Source: Paenibacillus sp. XY044 (GTDB lineage: Bacteria > Bacillota > Bacilli > Paenibacillales > Paenibacillaceae). Taken from it: a stretch of DNA of 64,000 bases. Position numbers and translations under genes: made by a program. The stretch is taken from positions 434,001-498,000 of the forward strand of contig NZ_NQMO01000003.1 in the NCBI RefSeq assembly GCF_002257645.1. The letters run 5' to 3'. Of the stretch, positions 61,514-64,000 are shown piece after piece (the stretch's first letter is position 1; the number at the start of each line of letters is the position of its first letter). The notes below the pieces were generated by a model that made no database searches, was not told the origin of the DNA, and worked only from the letters and a program-made list of their open reading frames with translations.

Positions 61514-61900
61514 TTGCAGCCTCCTTAAATACGGAATGGGATGGTGTTCCCGAGAAATTTCGCTAATCTAACCTCCTCTTTTTGAAATGTCAACTAAAAT
61601 TCATGCCTATTATAGATAGCGCTTTCAATGGTCCGCAATCAATGATTCGTGCATGGGGTGCGCAAAACGCCGAAGTAGGAGATGGTGTTGAAATCGTTGA
61701 TGCAGCGGAGGATTGGTTTGTCGAAAAGGGAGATCGAAGAAGTTCGCCAGTGCCCTTTACGAACAAAGTTCTGTCCGGCCATCCCCAAAATATGTTGTTA
61801 TGAAAACCTGAAACGCTAATACACATACATAGTAAAGCGCTTTACTCAAACTCTTCAATGCGGAGATCCCAAGGCTTTACATCAAAAAGGAGGGGCAAGC
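61514..61900 (+). promoter_or_regulatory. Divergent control region, pectate lyase / importer
   Basis: This 387-bp spacer holds the cre at 61612 (separate entry). It also has a weak promoter TTGTTA (61795)/TAATAC (61817) and directly after it a perfect 16-bp palindrome AGTAAAGCGCTTTACT (61831-61846), which looks like a LacI-family operator. A 73-codon frame at 61582-61803 has protein-like composition (AWGAQNAEVGDGVEIVDAAE) but no ribosome site and overlaps the cre; I cannot identify it. Confidence 0.55.
61612..61627 (-). promoter_or_regulatory. CcpA catabolite-response element (cre)
   Basis: On the minus strand TTGAAAGCGCTATCTA agrees with the cre consensus at 15 of 16 positions. It could repress both the pectate lyase and the importer. 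Confidence 0.5.
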
Positions 61901-63346
61901 ATGGTCAAAAGGAAAAAGAAATGGCTGCTCGGATCCACCGCGCTCTTATGCGCGTTAACGGTGGCGATGGCAGGCTGTTCGAGCGGCAATGGCGGCACGA
62001 AGACGGCGGACCCGGGTACGGATACGACTACGACCACGACCACCGGCAATACGGATTCTTCCGGCGAAGGAACCGCCAAAACGAAAACGACGATATCCAT
62101 TACTTACCGGGATGACGGTATCGGGGAGAAAGGCACGTTCTACAAATGGCTGAAGGAACTGGCCGAGACCTATCCAAACAAGGACGTGGAAATCAAGCCG
62201 ACGCCGATTCAGGCGTCCGAGGGGGACTATTTTGCCAAAGTCGCTCTGGCACTGAAGTCCAAGGATACCGCACCGGATATCGTTACGGAAGATACATTTA
62301 TTCTGAACTCCGATGCCAGTGCAGGGTTTCTGGAACCGCTGGATGACAAGGTCAAAGATTGGGAGGACTGGACGAACGGCTCCTTTATCGAAGCGATGAA
62401 AAAAGGGGTTACGGCCAGTGACGGCAAGGTGTATGGGGTCCCTTACAACACGGACTCGCGGGGATTGTGGTACAACAAGGATATATTCAAACAAGCGGGA
62501 CTTCCCGAGGATTGGCAGCCTAAATCGTGGGAAGACGTGCTGAACGCGGCCCGGACAATCAAAGAGAAGACGAAGGATGTCGTGCCGATCTGGATGAACA
62601 TGGGCAAGGCGACCGGCGAAGCCACCTCGATGCAAACGTATGAAATGCTGCTGTACGGCACCGGGGAACGCCTCTATGACAACGATACGAGCAAATGGAT
62701 TATCAAGAGTCAGGGGATCAACGACGCACTGACTTTCATTCAGACAGTCAACAAGGAGAAGCTGGGACCACCGCTGTCCAAAGTGCTGAACGGCCAGGCG
62801 GGGAACACCGCGTCCCGTGAATATTTGCCGAAAGGCAAGCTGGCGATATCGCTCGACGGTTCGTGGATTACCGGCAACTACTTTGACACTGGAGCTGCGC
62901 CATGGCCGGAGTATAAAGACGTGCTGGGCTTTGCCCCGATGCCGACCAGCAAAGGCCAGGATCCGGGTTCCATCACGCTTGCCGGCGGATGGGCGCTGTC
63001 GATCCCGAGCAACTCGCAGCATAAGGACGAAGCGTGGGACTTCATTAAGTACGCTTTGAACAAAGACAACACCCAAAAGCTGGTCATCGCTTCCGGCAAC
63101 ATTACCGTACGTGCGGATGTCGCCAAGGATCCCGAATATACGGCACAGCCGTTTAACGGTATCGCGACCGAATACCTGCAGCACGCCGAGTTCAGACCGG
63201 CACAGGACAAATATCCGGAAGTGTCCACGCAGATCCAGACAATGGTCGAAAGCGTCGCCACCGGTACCTCTCCTGCGGATGCAGCGAAGAAATACGCGCA
63301 GGATGTAACCCGGATTGTCGGTCAGGATCATATCGTAGAGAAGTAA
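61901..63346 (+). CDS. Extracellular sugar-binding lipoprotein (family 1)
   Basis: 481 residues. Signal with lipobox AMAGC. A Thr-rich linker (DPGTDTTTTTTTGNTD) follows the Cys. MalE-type features: TFYKWLKELAETYPNKDVE, VYGVPYNTDSRGLWYNKDIF, GKLAISLDGSWI, GGWALSIPSNSQHKDEAWDFIKY. ATG after AAAGGAGGGGCAAGC. Divergent from the pectate lyase, so it may bind pectin-derived or side-chain oligosaccharides. First gene of an importer that runs off the window. Confidence 0.93.
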   Translation: MVKRKKKWLLGSTALLCALTVAMAGCSSGNGGTKTADPGTDTTTTTTTGNTDSSGEGTAKTKTTISITYRDDGIGEKGTFYKWLKELAETYPNKDVEIKPTPIQASEGDYFAKVALALKSKDTAPDIVTEDTFILNSDASAGFLEPLDDKVKDWEDWTNGSFIEAMKKGVTASDGKVYGVPYNTDSRGLWYNKDIFKQAGLPEDWQPKSWEDVLNAARTIKEKTKDVVPIWMNMGKATGEATSMQTYEMLLYGTGERLYDNDTSKWIIKSQGINDALTFIQTVNKEKLGPPLSKVLNGQAGNTASREYLPKGKLAISLDGSWITGNYFDTGAAPWPEYKDVLGFAPMPTSKGQDPGSITLAGGWALSIPSNSQHKDEAWDFIKYALNKDNTQKLVIASGNITVRADVAKDPEYTAQPFNGIATEYLQHAEFRPAQDKYPEVSTQIQTMVESVATGTSPADAAKKYAQDVTRIVGQDHIVEK

Positions 63347-63357
63347 AAGGGTTCAGG

Positions 63358-63409
63358 CTTGCTCATGCTGCTTCCGGCGGGAGGTCGGCATGGGCAAGCG
63401 GTTTTATTT
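63358..63409 (+). other. Intercistronic hairpin/attenuator after the binding-protein gene
   Basis: CTTGCTCATGC pairs with GCATGGGCAAG (one G-T pair) with a 19-nt loop, followed by GGTTTTATTTT. Same position as in the operons at 32917 and 38434. Confidence 0.6.
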
Positions 63410-63438
63410 TCAGCTTAGGGGAAGGAGACGTAACCTGG

Positions 63439-64000
63439 ATGAGCAGTTTGACCGTACCTTCGGTATACAAAAAAAGAAAGTCATATACGTGGCTCTACTT
63501 TCTGCTTCCTTCAATCGCGATCATGCTCGTGTTTTTCATTTATCCGATCCTGCTGACGTTTTTTTATTCGTTCACCAACCTGGCGTTGACGGGGGAAGCG
63601 GCCAAGGAACTGAAATTCGTCGGCATCGACAACTATGTCCGCATGCTCCATGATCCCACGGTCCGGGTGAGTATCTGGAACACGCTGATCTTCCTGATCG
63701 GCTCGGCCGTCATCGGCCAGCAGGTGCTCGGATTTATCGTTGCGCTCTTGATGAAGCACAAAAACCGGCTGTTCCGCCGGGTTATAGGCACGATCGTTTT
63801 GGCCGGATGGGTCACCCCGGAAATCGTCTGTGCGCTGTGCTTATACAGCTTTTTCGGCGATGAAGGGACGCTGAATGCCATCCTTTCCTTCGTCGGGATC
63901 TCTGACGTGACCTGGCTCTATACCGTACCGATGCTGACCGTCATTTTGGCGAATATTTGGCATGGCACCGCCTTCTCGATGCTGGTATTCCAGGCTGCGC
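63439..64000 (+). CDS. MalF-like sugar ABC transporter permease (partial, right edge)
   Basis: 187 codons are visible from the ATG at 63439 (GGGGAAGGAGACGTAACCTGG upstream). Begins MSSLTVPSVYKKRKSYTWLY; hydrophobic segments follow (LLPSIAIMLVFFIYPILLTFFYSF, LIFLIGSAVIGQQVLGFIVAL), with LKFVGIDNYVRMLHDPTVRVS between. Matches MalF/AraP/UgpA permeases. Partner of the lipoprotein upstream. The 3' end lies outside the window. Confidence 0.9.
   Translation, partial: MSSLTVPSVYKKRKSYTWLYFLLPSIAIMLVFFIYPILLTFFYSFTNLALTGEAAKELKFVGIDNYVRMLHDPTVRVSIWNTLIFLIGSAVIGQQVLGFIVALLMKHKNRLFRRVIGTIVLAGWVTPEIVCALCLYSFFGDEGTLNAILSFVGISDVTWLYTVPMLTVILANIWHGTAFSMLVFQAA

Noticed and set aside
61955..63331. 458-codon minus-strand frame
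   Set aside because: Antisense of the family 1 binding protein, no start context or domain.
1..64000. tRNA, rRNA, CRISPR arrays, insertion sequences or prophage
   Set aside because: No cloverleaf, regular spaced repeats or transposase/integrase-like protein was seen on either strand.

Overview
The window looks like chromosomal DNA from a Paenibacillus-type member of the Firmicutes. The evidence is the repeated LplB/YtcP-type sugar permeases with lipoprotein binding proteins, YesM/YesN sensor pairs, CcpA-type cre boxes, strong AGGAGG ribosome sites with frequent TTG and GTG starts, SLH anchors, a KinB-like kinase, and moderately GC-rich coding DNA with AT-rich spacers. It is a carbohydrate-foraging region. 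No rRNA, tRNA, CRISPR array, phage or transposase gene was seen.

Layout. 1-7418: a membrane AraC-type regulator (cut by the left edge) divergent from permease-permease-binding protein-GH35 beta-galactosidase. 7592-23371: a GntR/LacI-type repressor divergent from a nine-gene operon of two permeases, a binding lipoprotein, two tandem paralogous secreted proteins of unknown function, a TIM-barrel sugar isomerase/epimerase, two GH38-type enzymes and an SGNH esterase. 23589-27613: a MarR regulator, a split chromate transporter, and a GntR-controlled ABC exporter whose ATPase is frameshifted. 27876-34782: a YesM/YesN two-component system with a third importer. 34957-40223: a surface (SLH) serine hydrolase divergent from an AraNPQ-like importer. 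40327-51596: a mixed set of EamA transporter, AraC and LysR regulators, stand-alone chorismate synthase, degenerate phosphotransferase, CD3324-like HTH protein, KinB-like kinase, MraY paralogue, amidohydrolase and phosphotransferase. 51692-58087: a large secreted subtilase, GyrI-like protein, WYL regulator and a small coiled-coil protein. 58250-64000: a secreted PL1 pectate lyase divergent from a fifth sugar importer that runs off the right edge.

How it fits together. Extracellular enzymes (pectate lyase, the two unknown propeller-like proteins, subtilase) would release oligosaccharides. Five importers would take them up. None of the five encodes its own ATPase, so a shared MsmX-type ATPase elsewhere is inferred. 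Cytoplasmic GH35, GH38, isomerase and esterase would finish the degradation. cre-like boxes precede four importer units (9050, 31082, 36970, 61612), and each unit also has its own specific regulator or operator-like palindrome.

Best candidates for something undescribed are the tandem secreted paralogues (12792-16104), the adjacent GH38-like enzyme that lacks the canonical nucleophile Asp, the structured leader in front of that operon, and a 20-bp motif repeated at five gene 3' ends.
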